Origin: Burkholderiaceae bacterium
Lineage (GTDB): Bacteria > Pseudomonadota > Gammaproteobacteria > Burkholderiales > Burkholderiaceae_C
DNA length: 32,647 bases
NCBI GenBank assembly: GCA_031277295.1
Contig: JAITMV010000123.1
Coordinates: 1-32,647, forward strand
Reading direction: 5' to 3'
Below are positions 19,135-28,004 of the stretch, in pieces. The notes below the pieces were generated by a model that was not told where the DNA came from, ran no database searches, and saw nothing but the letters and a program-made list of their open reading frames with translations. How positions within the stretch are numbered: the stretch's first letter is position 1; each line of letters begins with the position of its first letter. The position numbers and the translations under genes were made by a program.

Positions 19135-19689
19135 TCAAAAATTCAAATCGATGCTTAGTGCAACCAGGTTTTCTCGGCCGTATTTCTTTGGTATTCCAGC
19201 ACGGGATACACAAAATCTATTCATATGCAATAGGCGCTCTATCTCAACAGGCGATACAGTAACCAAAGTGCGCGCACCATGTTCCTTTGCAATTTGTGTC
19301 GTATACTGAAATAGATTTCGTGCATTCCCCGTTAAATTCTGCTCAGCAGGGGAAGGGATCGCATCGAAATCGAGTGCAGCGAATCGTGACAATTCCCATA
19401 TTTCAATACTATTTGGAAAATCACCTTTACCCCACAGCTCGTGAAATACTTTTTTTAAAAGATATGAATCAGTCGTTGGCAGCAACCTTGCGAATCCATT
19501 AATCCATCCGCGTTGACTTCTGGAAAATACATAGATGGCATTTGAATTATCAAATTCATCTGACTCTACATCCGCTGAAACACACATCGGCCAACCCAGG
19601 TGACCAACAAAAACCCTGTGTCTATAACGTCCGATCTCCTCCAATAAGTTCAATGGCAAGTCCTTACGCTTCCCAGCGGAATAAATCAT
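19135..19689 (-). CDS. LuxI-family acyl-homoserine-lactone synthase
   Basis: 184 aa; RYRHRVFVGHLGW, ESDEFDNSNAIYVF, GFARLLPTTDSYLL, EIWELSRFA motifs. Confidence 0.93.
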   Translation of the reverse strand: MIYSAGKRKDLPLNLLEEIGRYRHRVFVGHLGWPMCVSADVESDEFDNSNAIYVFSRSQRGWINGFARLLPTTDSYLLKKVFHELWGKGDFPNSIEIWELSRFAALDFDAIPSPAEQNLTGNARNLFQYTTQIAKEHGARTLVTVSPVEIERLLHMNRFCVSRAGIPKKYGRENLVALSIDLNF

Positions 19690-19923
19690 GCGCCTTCCTT
19701 ATCCTGAATCTACAACTTTACCAAAACATAAACAAATTCATCCCACAAATTCAATCTTTTTAAAACTTAAAAACTCATTTAAAATCAACAGGTTATGGTC
19801 GTTATTATAAATCTTCTTTGTGAACCGTAGATATTAACTTGCTAGTAAATTTCCCTCTTGAAATCACGAGTCCAGATGGTCGGCATTGGTTCCCTAATAA
19901 TAAAATAATTTTGACGGACACGC

Positions 19924-21285
19924 TCAGTCGTGGCTCGTCAGCAACCGGTTTATAGATTCTAAGTCAGCCGAATTCAGTGTGCCTGCAGTTTGTTTCAAAC
20001 GCAGCAGACCAACAATTGCGTCATACCGCGCTTTGGCTAGATCATGGCGCGTTTGATACAGTTGGCTTTGAGCGTTAAGCACATCAATGTTAAGCCGTAC
20101 GCCGGCTTGGTAGCCGACTTGCATAGTTTCCAGGGCACTTAAACTGGATTGTTCTGCTGTTTGCAAGGCCGTAACTTGGTTTAGACTGGATTGGACACCA
20201 AAAAAAGCAGATCGAATGGCTTGAGAGATGGTGCGCTCAGTATTGTTAAGGTCGTTTTGTGCCTTGGCTTGCAGCGCCTGGGTTTCGCGTACACGGTCTT
20301 CAACGGCAAAGCCGGAAAACAGTGGCCAATTAAGCATGATAGAAATGCCCGCATTATTAGCATGGTAGGGATCTCTAGGTGTGGTGAAAAATGCTGGATT
20401 GCCACGAGGATAACGCTGCAGGCCGACTGTGGCTTGCAAATCGACCGTGGGTAAATAACCGGTTTTGGCTTTTTTGATTTCCATGCCGGCAACGTCCAGT
20501 GTTATACGGTTTTGCAATATCGTGGGATGCTGTTTGACAGCGAACTCGATCCAGATATTTACATCATTCGGCTTAGGCACGGGCACGACGACAGGCTGTA
20601 TCAATGGGTGCGGCTTGCTATTGAGACGGCCGCTGATCTGGTCAAGTGCAAATTGCTTGACCAGCAGATCATTTTGAGCAGCAATTTCTTGCGCCACGAC
20701 CAGGTCAAAGCGTGCCTGAGCTTCGCGGCTGTCTGTGATGATGGCCGTGCCGCGTTCAAAGTTTTGTCGAGCTGATTTCAACTGCTCGGCGACCGCATTT
20801 TTGAGAGCGCGTACAGTACTCAGGGAATCGGCGGCACCAAGCACATCAAAATAGGCTTGCGACAGACGAACGATGAGATCCTGTTCAGCGGCAATCAGTT
20901 GAATTTGCGCTAATTTGACTTGTTTGCGGCTTTGTTCCCAACCGATACTGCTGGTAGGACGATACAGGGGCTGCGAGCCAATCAGAGCGCCACTGACCGA
21001 ATGGTGCCGAAATGAATTGGAGCCCGCGCCTGAAAAAGAAGAATCCAGAGCATTGACTTGCGCGCCGGCCTGCAAGCCGATCTGCGGCAGTAAAGCAGCG
21101 CGTGACTGACCGGCGCGCGCCTCGCTGGCTTGGAGTTGGTTAAATGCGGACTGGAAAAGAGCGTCGTAGCCGCGGGCGACCAAGTACAGATCTAGCAATG
21201 ACTGGGCTTGACAAGAAGCGACGCAGCACAACAGCCCCAGTATTAGTAGATTTTTATTTTTGAAAATCCTCATAACAGTATTCAA
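19924..21285 (-). CDS. TolC-family outer membrane efflux protein
   Basis: 453 aa; LLDLYLVARGYDALFQSAFNQLQASEARAGQSRAALLPQIGLQAG, C-terminal GYQAGVRLNIDVLNAQSQLYQTRHDLAKARYD. Confidence 0.93.
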   Translation of the reverse strand: MNTVMRIFKNKNLLILGLLCCVASCQAQSLLDLYLVARGYDALFQSAFNQLQASEARAGQSRAALLPQIGLQAGAQVNALDSSFSGAGSNSFRHHSVSGALIGSQPLYRPTSSIGWEQSRKQVKLAQIQLIAAEQDLIVRLSQAYFDVLGAADSLSTVRALKNAVAEQLKSARQNFERGTAIITDSREAQARFDLVVAQEIAAQNDLLVKQFALDQISGRLNSKPHPLIQPVVVPVPKPNDVNIWIEFAVKQHPTILQNRITLDVAGMEIKKAKTGYLPTVDLQATVGLQRYPRGNPAFFTTPRDPYHANNAGISIMLNWPLFSGFAVEDRVRETQALQAKAQNDLNNTERTISQAIRSAFFGVQSSLNQVTALQTAEQSSLSALETMQVGYQAGVRLNIDVLNAQSQLYQTRHDLAKARYDAIVGLLRLKQTAGTLNSADLESINRLLTSHD

Positions 21286-21301
21286 ATAAAATAGTGGCCT
21301 T

Positions 21302-22849
21302 TTAATTCGGCTCGGCTGTATTGGTTTGAGCGATTTTGGTGGAATCGATAAAAAGTACCAACAGCATGGGAAAGACGAAGAAGACCGCCATCAACACAAA
21401 GACATCCGACACACTCATCGTGAGTGCTTCACGCAAGCCAAGTCGTGAAGTAAGCATGAGGGTGACGCGAGCGATCATGTCGTCATCGGTCATGACACGA
21501 CCGAGCAAACTCGTCAACAACTCCGCTCGCTCTTGGACGATCATCGTCGCGGCCGAAAGTTTGTCAAACAAGCGCTCGCGGTGAAAGCTCAAGCGTTCGT
21601 AGAAAAGCTGTGAATTGATCACAGCCAGACCGATAGCGCCACCGAGGTTGCGCATCAGGTTGTAGATACCGCTGCCTCCCTTGAGGTGTTCGACAGGCAA
21701 AGCCCCCAAAGCCAAACCCGTGACCGGAATAATGCAAACCATGGTGGCAATGCCACGCAAAATTTGCGGCAACAAAAGCTGGCTTTTCCCCCAGTTAGCG
21801 TCGATGCGCACAAACATGATGCAACTGGCCATGAAGATAGCAAACCCGATCAGCAATAGCAGTTTGAAGTTCACTCGCTGCATCAGCGCCACCGTCAAAG
21901 GGGTGGCCACGATGTTTGCCAGGCCCACAACGAAAACAATGCCGCCAATCTGCTGGGCGCCAAGTCCACGCACACTACCTAAGAACACGGGTGTGAGATA
22001 AATCGACCCATATAGCCCTACGCCGACCGCAAAACTCAACACACAACCGATGGCAAAGTTGCGTTGCTTGAATGCACGCAGTTCGACCAATGGCTCGGGA
22101 TGATGGAGTGTTCGGAGCACGAACACTGCTCCGGCAAGTAGCGCAATAGGCGTCATCCATTGCAAAAGCGGGTCATCCAACCACTGTCGGCGTGGCCCTT
22201 CTTCCAAAGTGAATTGAATTCCGCCGAGAAACACGACGAGCAAACCGGCTGCCAATACATCGAAGCGCTTTAATAATCCAAAATCAGGTTTATCAATCCT
22301 CACGACACGCGGCACGATCAAGATAATAACGATGCCCGGCAACACGTTAATGAAGAAAAGCCACCGCCAGGACAGCGTCTCCGTGATATAGCCACCGATC
22401 GTGGGACCCAAAGCCGGCGCGAGCGTGGCCACCAGCCCAAGAATCGCGGGTACGCGCATTTGCGCTGCCCCCCGAAACATCACCATGCCCGCAGCGAAAA
22501 CAGTTGGAATCATGGCTCCGCCGAGAAATCCCTGTAGGGCGCGGAATACAACCATCGATTCCAGGCTCCAAGCCATGCCACAAGCAACGCTTGTCACGGT
22601 AAAGCCAATGGCCGATAGCGTGAAGAGCCAGCGTGTCGACAGCATTCTCGACAACCAGCCCGACAGCGGGATCATGATGACCTCGGCGATCAAGTAAGAA
22701 GTTTGCACCTGCGAGACCTCGTCAGCAGTCGCCGACAAACCGGCTTGGATCTCACGCAGCGAACTGGTAACGATCTGAATGTCCAGCGACGCCATGAACA
22801 TGCCCATGGCCATCACAATGAAGGCTACGGTGCTTTGGCCAGTGGACAT
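21302..22849 (-). CDS. DHA2-family (EmrB/QacA-type) MFS drug exporter
   Basis: ORF reaches 23212 but the plausible start is MSTGQSTVAFIVMAMGMFMASLDIQIVTSSL at 22849 (alternative GTG near 22939); ~14 hydrophobic segments; TMHST motif-C-like LVATLAPALGPTIGGYITETLSWRWLFFINVLPG. Confidence 0.9.
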   Translation of the reverse strand: MSTGQSTVAFIVMAMGMFMASLDIQIVTSSLREIQAGLSATADEVSQVQTSYLIAEVIMIPLSGWLSRMLSTRWLFTLSAIGFTVTSVACGMAWSLESMVVFRALQGFLGGAMIPTVFAAGMVMFRGAAQMRVPAILGLVATLAPALGPTIGGYITETLSWRWLFFINVLPGIVIILIVPRVVRIDKPDFGLLKRFDVLAAGLLVVFLGGIQFTLEEGPRRQWLDDPLLQWMTPIALLAGAVFVLRTLHHPEPLVELRAFKQRNFAIGCVLSFAVGVGLYGSIYLTPVFLGSVRGLGAQQIGGIVFVVGLANIVATPLTVALMQRVNFKLLLLIGFAIFMASCIMFVRIDANWGKSQLLLPQILRGIATMVCIIPVTGLALGALPVEHLKGGSGIYNLMRNLGGAIGLAVINSQLFYERLSFHRERLFDKLSAATMIVQERAELLTSLLGRVMTDDDMIARVTLMLTSRLGLREALTMSVSDVFVLMAVFFVFPMLLVLFIDSTKIAQTNTAEPN

Positions 22850-22955
22850 GACCACCTCGCCCCGAGATTCGCCAGCGGCAGGCTGAGTCTGAATCTCCGC
22901 AAACGAGTCGTCGCCAACATGATGGGCAGCGGAAGTCACGCCATCATCTCTGAAA

Positions 22956-24050
22956 TCATCTTTGGCCGCGCCCCAGGGATACCGCGCCACTGGGGCCGGC
23001 GACTGCCTTGTCCGCAGTGTTGGCGGCGACCGGTAGCGTGTCCACGCGCACGTTGACCGACATCCCCGAACGCAAGCGATCCAGCCCCTGCTGGGCTTCG
23101 TCGAGCACGATGCGCACAGGCACCCGCTGCACGATCTTGGTGAAGTTGCCCGTCGCATTCTCAGGAGGCAACAAGCTGAACTCGGCACCGGTAGCCGGTG
23201 CCATGCTCTCAATGTGTCCGCTCAAGCGCAGTTCAGGATAGGCGTCAACCTTCACGCTCACCGGCTGCTGCAATTTCAAGGAAGTCATTTGCGTCTCTTT
23301 GAAGTTTGCAACCACATACGCCTGACGCGCTGATACAAGCTTGAGCACTTGCGATCCGGCCCGCACGAGCTGTCCAATCTCCACCGTCTTGTCACCAACG
23401 ACACCATCGGATGGCGCTATCAAGGTGGCGTTTTTCAGGTCGATCTCAAGCAATTGCGTTTCAGCGCGGGCCTGCTCCAACTCGGCACGTTGTTGAGACG
23501 CTTGTGCGTCGAGTACTGCCAACTGCTTGTGTGCAGCATCCAGTTGGGCGCGCATACGGGATTCGGTGGAAACTGCCACGCGCATATTGAGCGTGCTGGC
23601 ATCAAACTGAGCGACCGAAACAACGCCCTGCTCGAACAAGCCTGAGTCACGTTGATGGTCCGATGCTGCCTTGGCCGCCTGCGCGTGCGCGGCCTCAAGT
23701 GCGTATCGCGCCTGATCAACTTCGGCCAGCCCCAGCAACTTTCGCTGCTCCATGGTTTTCAGCGCCGCCTCGCGGCTAACCAGCCTTGCGCCGGCCTGAG
23801 CCAGACGCACCTCGAAATCGGTCGGATCGATGCGCACAAGCACATCACCACTTTTGACCTTTTGGTTGTCCTTGACCTCAACAGCCACCACGTACCCGCC
23901 AACCCTGGGGCTGATTCCCACGCTGTCAATCTTGAGATAAGCGTTGTCAGTGCTGACGAAGCGGTTAGCCACAGCCCACGCATATACGGTGCCCACACCC
24001 ATGGCCGCAGCCAACGCAACCAAACCGATAAGCTTGTGCGATTTCTTCAT
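22956..24050 (-). CDS. HlyD/EmrA-family periplasmic adaptor
   Basis: 364 aa; one N-terminal TM, TDNAYLKIDSVGISPRVGGYVVAVEVKDNQKVKSGDVLVRID, LIAPSDGVVGDKTVEIGQLVRAGSQVL. Confidence 0.93.
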   Translation of the reverse strand: MKKSHKLIGLVALAAAMGVGTVYAWAVANRFVSTDNAYLKIDSVGISPRVGGYVVAVEVKDNQKVKSGDVLVRIDPTDFEVRLAQAGARLVSREAALKTMEQRKLLGLAEVDQARYALEAAHAQAAKAASDHQRDSGLFEQGVVSVAQFDASTLNMRVAVSTESRMRAQLDAAHKQLAVLDAQASQQRAELEQARAETQLLEIDLKNATLIAPSDGVVGDKTVEIGQLVRAGSQVLKLVSARQAYVVANFKETQMTSLKLQQPVSVKVDAYPELRLSGHIESMAPATGAEFSLLPPENATGNFTKIVQRVPVRIVLDEAQQGLDRLRSGMSVNVRVDTLPVAANTADKAVAGPSGAVSLGRGQR

Positions 24051-24084
24051 GCAAAAACGGGCTTCTTCCCACCATGCGCCAAGC

Positions 24085-24408
24085 TTAGCGCTCCAGAAGG
24101 GGAAACTTGTTTTGCACCTTAGCCCATTTTTCGGCCTCAGGCGCCACCGATTTTCTGCGCACGATCAGAGGCCAAGAGCGGGATAAAGATTCGTTGATTT
24201 CAATCCAGTGCAATTGATCTTCAGGTAAGTCTTTCGCTTCAACGATAGCCATAACAGGACACTCCGATACACATAAGCCGCAGTCGATGCACTCTTCGGG
24301 ATTGATTGCGAGAAAATTAGAACCTTCGTGGAAACATTCAGTGGGGCAAACGGCCACACAATCGGTGTACTTGCACTTAATGCACATTTCAGTCACAACG
24401 TGGGTCAC
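24085..24408 (-). CDS. 7Fe-type ferredoxin (FdxA-like)
   Basis: [14 protein letters not shown] and [12 protein letters not shown] cluster motifs; ORF extends to 24441, GTG start (V)[13 protein letters not shown] at 24408 proposed by analogy to FdxA N-termini. Confidence 0.88.
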   Translation of the reverse strand: MTHVVTEMCIKCKYTDCVAVCPTECFHEGSNFLAINPEECIDCGLCVSECPVMAIVEAKDLPEDQLHWIEINESLSRSWPLIVRRKSVAPEAEKWAKVQNKFPLLER

Positions 24409-24455
24409 AATAGCATCTCCGGTCGTTGTTTCACCAGGCAAGATAGAGCAACTAC

Positions 24456-24483
24456 CCAGAACCGGCCTTCAGGGCAGTTCTGG
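24456..24483. promoter_or_regulatory. Hairpin between the FabG-like and ferredoxin genes
   Basis: CCAGAAC-N14-GTTCTGG inverted repeat in the intergenic region; no clear T-tract on the minus strand. Confidence 0.4.
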
Positions 24484-24523
24484 ATCGCTGCTGAGTTCGA
24501 TCCACAATGCACCGTTAACGGGT

Positions 24524-25273
24524 TCAAGCGGTCATGCCGCCATCAACGACGATGGTCTGACCGGTGATGTAGGAGGCTCCGGCAGACAGCAAAAACTCGG
24601 CGGCGGCGCCGACGTCGTCCGCGCTTCCGATTCGGCGCAGCGGAATAGATTTGGCCATCGCTTGCTGCCGCGCGGCGGGCATTTGTTCGACCATCTCGGT
24701 AGCGATCAAACCGGGCGCGATGGCATTGACTCGAATATTGAAACGAGCAACCTCCGTCGAAAGCGCGCGCGTGAAGCCCAGTAACGCACTCTTCGTCGCC
24801 GAATAATTGGTCTGCCCACGATTGCCACGCAGCCCGGAGACGGAAGAAATCTGGATAACACAACCATCTCCAGACTCCAGCATCGGCGGCAGCAGACGAT
24901 GGGTCATGCGGTACACCGAGTTGATATTCGAGTCGATCACATCGAACCAACTTTGCGGCGGCATGTTGACCAAAATAGCGTCGTGCGTAATGCCGACATT
25001 GTTGATGAGCGCGTAGGGGCGACCATGCTGACCAAGGACTTTGGAGACAAAGGCGTCAACGTCTTCATTGCTGCGCGCATCGCAACGATAACCGTGCATT
25101 CTGCGGCCAACCGCATCAGCGTCCTTGACCATCGCTTGCGCGGCGTCTTCAGAGTTGGCGTAGGTAAAAACCATGTCGTAGCCGGCGTGTGACAACCGCT
25201 CGACAATGCCGCGGCCGATGCCGCGCGTACCCCCAGTGACCACCACAAGCTTTCGCTGTTGCTGAGAATTCAT
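24524..25273 (-). CDS. 3-oxoacyl-ACP reductase (FabG-like SDR)
   Basis: Start MNSQQQRKLVVVTGGTRGIGRG at 25273 overlaps the upstream FAD-protein stop by 4 nt; NNVGITHD, catalytic ISSVSG...YSATKS, C-terminal ITGQTIVVDGGMTA. Confidence 0.93.
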   Translation of the reverse strand: MNSQQQRKLVVVTGGTRGIGRGIVERLSHAGYDMVFTYANSEDAAQAMVKDADAVGRRMHGYRCDARSNEDVDAFVSKVLGQHGRPYALINNVGITHDAILVNMPPQSWFDVIDSNINSVYRMTHRLLPPMLESGDGCVIQISSVSGLRGNRGQTNYSATKSALLGFTRALSTEVARFNIRVNAIAPGLIATEMVEQMPAARQQAMAKSIPLRRIGSADDVGAAAEFLLSAGASYITGQTIVVDGGMTA

Positions 25274-26919
25274 CGTGTTTCCAGTTCCATGTGTTCGGTC
25301 TGATCTCCTGGAGCAAAAGCGCCAGTCCGTGCGCAAAGCCGGCTCTCGGGAGCCCACGACAATGCCTTGTGTTCGGCATAACCGAACGCAGCCTCATAGC
25401 TTGCCCCCGCCACCCAAGTACTCATGAAATACAGCCCCCTGACCGGGAAGTTGTGGTGAAAAATATGCGGATTGCGCGATGTCCCGACAAACGCGCCAAA
25501 ACCAGCTCCGTCAGAATTATTTGTATAGCGAATGTAGGTGCGAGGACTAGACACCTCTGTGTATTGCACATGTCCTCTAAAACCGGGAAAACGCTGATAT
25601 AGCCGCTCAAGCATCATCTCGGTAAACCGGCGCTTTTTCTTTTTGTATTCCAGAGTCCGGCGCTGAGGCCAGTGCTCCACCGAGTCGAGCAAATTGAAAA
25701 TCAGTACATGGCCATTATTCGGTTCAAGGGCATGATAGTTGGTGACCTCGACCGGTGAATGTTTCCAGTAGGCGAGTTCACACAGTAACGGATCAGCAGT
25801 GCGTTTGGCTTCCTCCCGCAAACGGTCTGCCTCGTCGTTGGGCAGGTCGATCAGAAAGGTTTCAGTGCAATCCAATCCGCACTCGGCAGGAGCCGTATCG
25901 GCCACGAGATACAGCGTTGTCGTTGACCAAGAAGACTGCAATTGGCGTAACTTTTCCTTTACTGTCTGTAGCGGCAACGTCTCGACCAGCAGCTCCTCGA
26001 CAACATATTTCGGCGCCGCGTTCACGAAAACCTGCCGGGCCGCGTAGAACTCTTTTGACGCGGTAACGCCAGCCACACGCATGTCGCAGTCAACTTCAAT
26101 ACGATCAACGGGCGTGTCCAATAGCACCTTGCCGCCCCCCCGCTCGATGCGGGCCACCAACGCATCCGATAGACGCTGCGAAGTACCGCGAACATAGGCA
26201 TTGCCGCAGTACAGCGTAGCGTAAATAACGTGCAGGTAGTAGAGATAACTCAGATCTTCTGGGTGCCCCCCCACGTAGCAGCCGGGCATGGAAATAATTT
26301 CACCGACTTCCCAGGACTTGAACATCTTGTGAAACGCATCTTTCATCGTGATGTTCTTGTAGTTCTTGTGGGCAAAGCGGATATCGCGGATCAGTGCACC
26401 GATAGGCTCGTTGTACGTGCCATTCATGATCTGGAACTGGAAGTACGAATTCTTGCCGTGCAATTCGACATCGGCGAACAACTGTTCAATGCCTTGGCGG
26501 TCATCAGGATAGAGTTCGCACAACGTCCGTTTAAGCCATACCGCATCGTTGGGCAACAACACGTTTTTATCGGGTAACGACGCCTGGAAATAGTGATTGG
26601 GATAGACAAGTTCCAACTCATCCATCAAACCCAACTCGTCGAAGATGCGACGGAGATTTCCAGCCCCGGCCATGCCGCTCAATTTGTGGAGGCTACAGTC
26701 AAAAACAGCGCTCTGTTTAGGTCTGCGAAAGGCACTGGCATACCCCCCAGGCACTGAATGCTTCTCGATCACCAACACGCGCAACCCTGGGTGGCGCATC
26801 GTGAGTTGAGCGGCAAATGCCAAACTTGTGAGACCAGCACCAACGCAAATTATGTCCCACGTGCTCGATATGTTCGACTTAAAAGGGGTCGAAAATCTTG
26901 TCACCATGAGATAACTCAC
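25270..26919 (-). CDS. CrtI/phytoene-desaturase-like FAD-dependent oxidoreductase
   Basis: 549 aa, GTG start overlapping the ACP stop; N-terminal dinucleotide fold DIICVGAGLTSLAFAAQL...VLVIEKHSVPGGYASAFRR, C-terminal NFPVRGLYFMSTWVAGASYEAAFGYAEHKAL. Confidence 0.88.
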   Translation of the reverse strand: MSYLMVTRFSTPFKSNISSTWDIICVGAGLTSLAFAAQLTMRHPGLRVLVIEKHSVPGGYASAFRRPKQSAVFDCSLHKLSGMAGAGNLRRIFDELGLMDELELVYPNHYFQASLPDKNVLLPNDAVWLKRTLCELYPDDRQGIEQLFADVELHGKNSYFQFQIMNGTYNEPIGALIRDIRFAHKNYKNITMKDAFHKMFKSWEVGEIISMPGCYVGGHPEDLSYLYYLHVIYATLYCGNAYVRGTSQRLSDALVARIERGGGKVLLDTPVDRIEVDCDMRVAGVTASKEFYAARQVFVNAAPKYVVEELLVETLPLQTVKEKLRQLQSSWSTTTLYLVADTAPAECGLDCTETFLIDLPNDEADRLREEAKRTADPLLCELAYWKHSPVEVTNYHALEPNNGHVLIFNLLDSVEHWPQRRTLEYKKKKRRFTEMMLERLYQRFPGFRGHVQYTEVSSPRTYIRYTNNSDGAGFGAFVGTSRNPHIFHHNFPVRGLYFMSTWVAGASYEAAFGYAEHKALSWAPESRLCARTGAFAPGDQTEHMELETR

Positions 26920-27185
26920 GGAGACACGGCGACGGATTCGGAACTCGCTTGCTCAGCGATATAGGTACAAAGCTGACCAACGTTGATGATCTTTCCCGAA
27001 GAAAAAAGCTCTGGCGAAAGATCGACGCCAAACCTTTTTTTCGCCTCAATCTGGGTCTGGACATAGTCTAGGCTGTCCAGCTCAAGCTCATCAAAAGTGG
27101 TTGCGTCGGTGATTTCAGCATCGAAATCTTTCACTTCTTCGATAATTTCTCGAATGAAATCAAGAACTTGCGAACGTGTCGTCAT
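26916..27185 (-). CDS. Acyl carrier protein
   Basis: 89 aa; phosphopantetheine-site motif FDELELDSLDYVQTQIEAKKRFGVDL. Confidence 0.92.
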   Translation of the reverse strand: MTTRSQVLDFIREIIEEVKDFDAEITDATTFDELELDSLDYVQTQIEAKKRFGVDLSPELFSSGKIINVGQLCTYIAEQASSESVAVSP

Positions 27186-27236
27186 ATCATTTACTCCTGG
27201 TTGGGGCGGGTTTGGAAACTTCCTAGAAAAACAATA

Positions 27237-28004
27237 TCAAGCAGGCACGCCAGCTTTGGCGAGCAAGCCGATTTCAATCACCATGGCAGGCGAGCCGTCA
27301 ACAAAAACGTCTAACTCGGCGACGCCTGATTCGCTACCCGGAGATGCGCTTTTGTCCTCGTTGCGAACCGAGTAACCCACATGAGGTATCCTGTCGACGT
27401 CACTGAACCGCGCCTTTAACTGCCGGGGAACACAAGAAACGCTATGACTGACCTGCACCGCAACGATGTCTGGCGGGATTTCCGACAACCGACCGAATCG
27501 CTGTTGCAGAAATTTGCCGAAAATTAACGCGTCGAGAAAAATCCAGTCGTCATGAACGAACCGGAACGATTCACAAAAGCGGGCGTGCTGTGCTTGAACA
27601 TAGGCCGCCTCCAACACATACGCGGGCGAAGCATTTGCCTGCTGTAATGGTGGTGTTTGGAGCGTTTCATGTACCCCTCGACCGTACTCACGGCTATCGC
27701 CTTGCAGCACAAAGCGCACTCCCTCGTTCTTTGGACGAATCGAGAGATCCAGCCGGCTGCTTTGCGGAATTGGGTTGCGAAACAACGCCTTGAATCGGCT
27801 CCAGCCATCGTCCGCCGAGGTAACCGCCGCGAGCGCACGCATTGTGGCCTGTTTGACATGCAGTAAGGCCAACATACCGTGAACGATGAGACGATCAGAG
27901 CCTGCCTTGGCAGCCCGCGCCAAATCGAAATGAATTGGATTGAAATCGCCCGAAAATTCGGCCCACTTCAGCACCGCGGCGGGCGTGGTCGCCTCATGGA
28001 TCAC
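27237..28004 (-). CDS. MaoC-like (hotdog) dehydratase
   Basis: 255 aa; hydratase-2-type motif FSGDFNPIHFDLARAAKAGSDRLIVHGML near the N-terminus; start overlaps the ketosynthase stop by 4 nt. Confidence 0.85.
   Translation of the reverse strand: MIHEATTPAAVLKWAEFSGDFNPIHFDLARAAKAGSDRLIVHGMLALLHVKQATMRALAAVTSADDGWSRFKALFRNPIPQSSRLDLSIRPKNEGVRFVLQGDSREYGRGVHETLQTPPLQQANASPAYVLEAAYVQAQHARFCESFRFVHDDWIFLDALIFGKFLQQRFGRLSEIPPDIVAVQVSHSVSCVPRQLKARFSDVDRIPHVGYSVRNEDKSASPGSESGVAELDVFVDGSPAMVIEIGLLAKAGVPA

Noticed and set aside
22850-23212. N-terminal extension of the MFS ORF
   Set aside because: Overlaps the HlyD 3' end in another frame and is Arg/Ser/Cys-rich; the real start is probably 22849 or a GTG near 22939.
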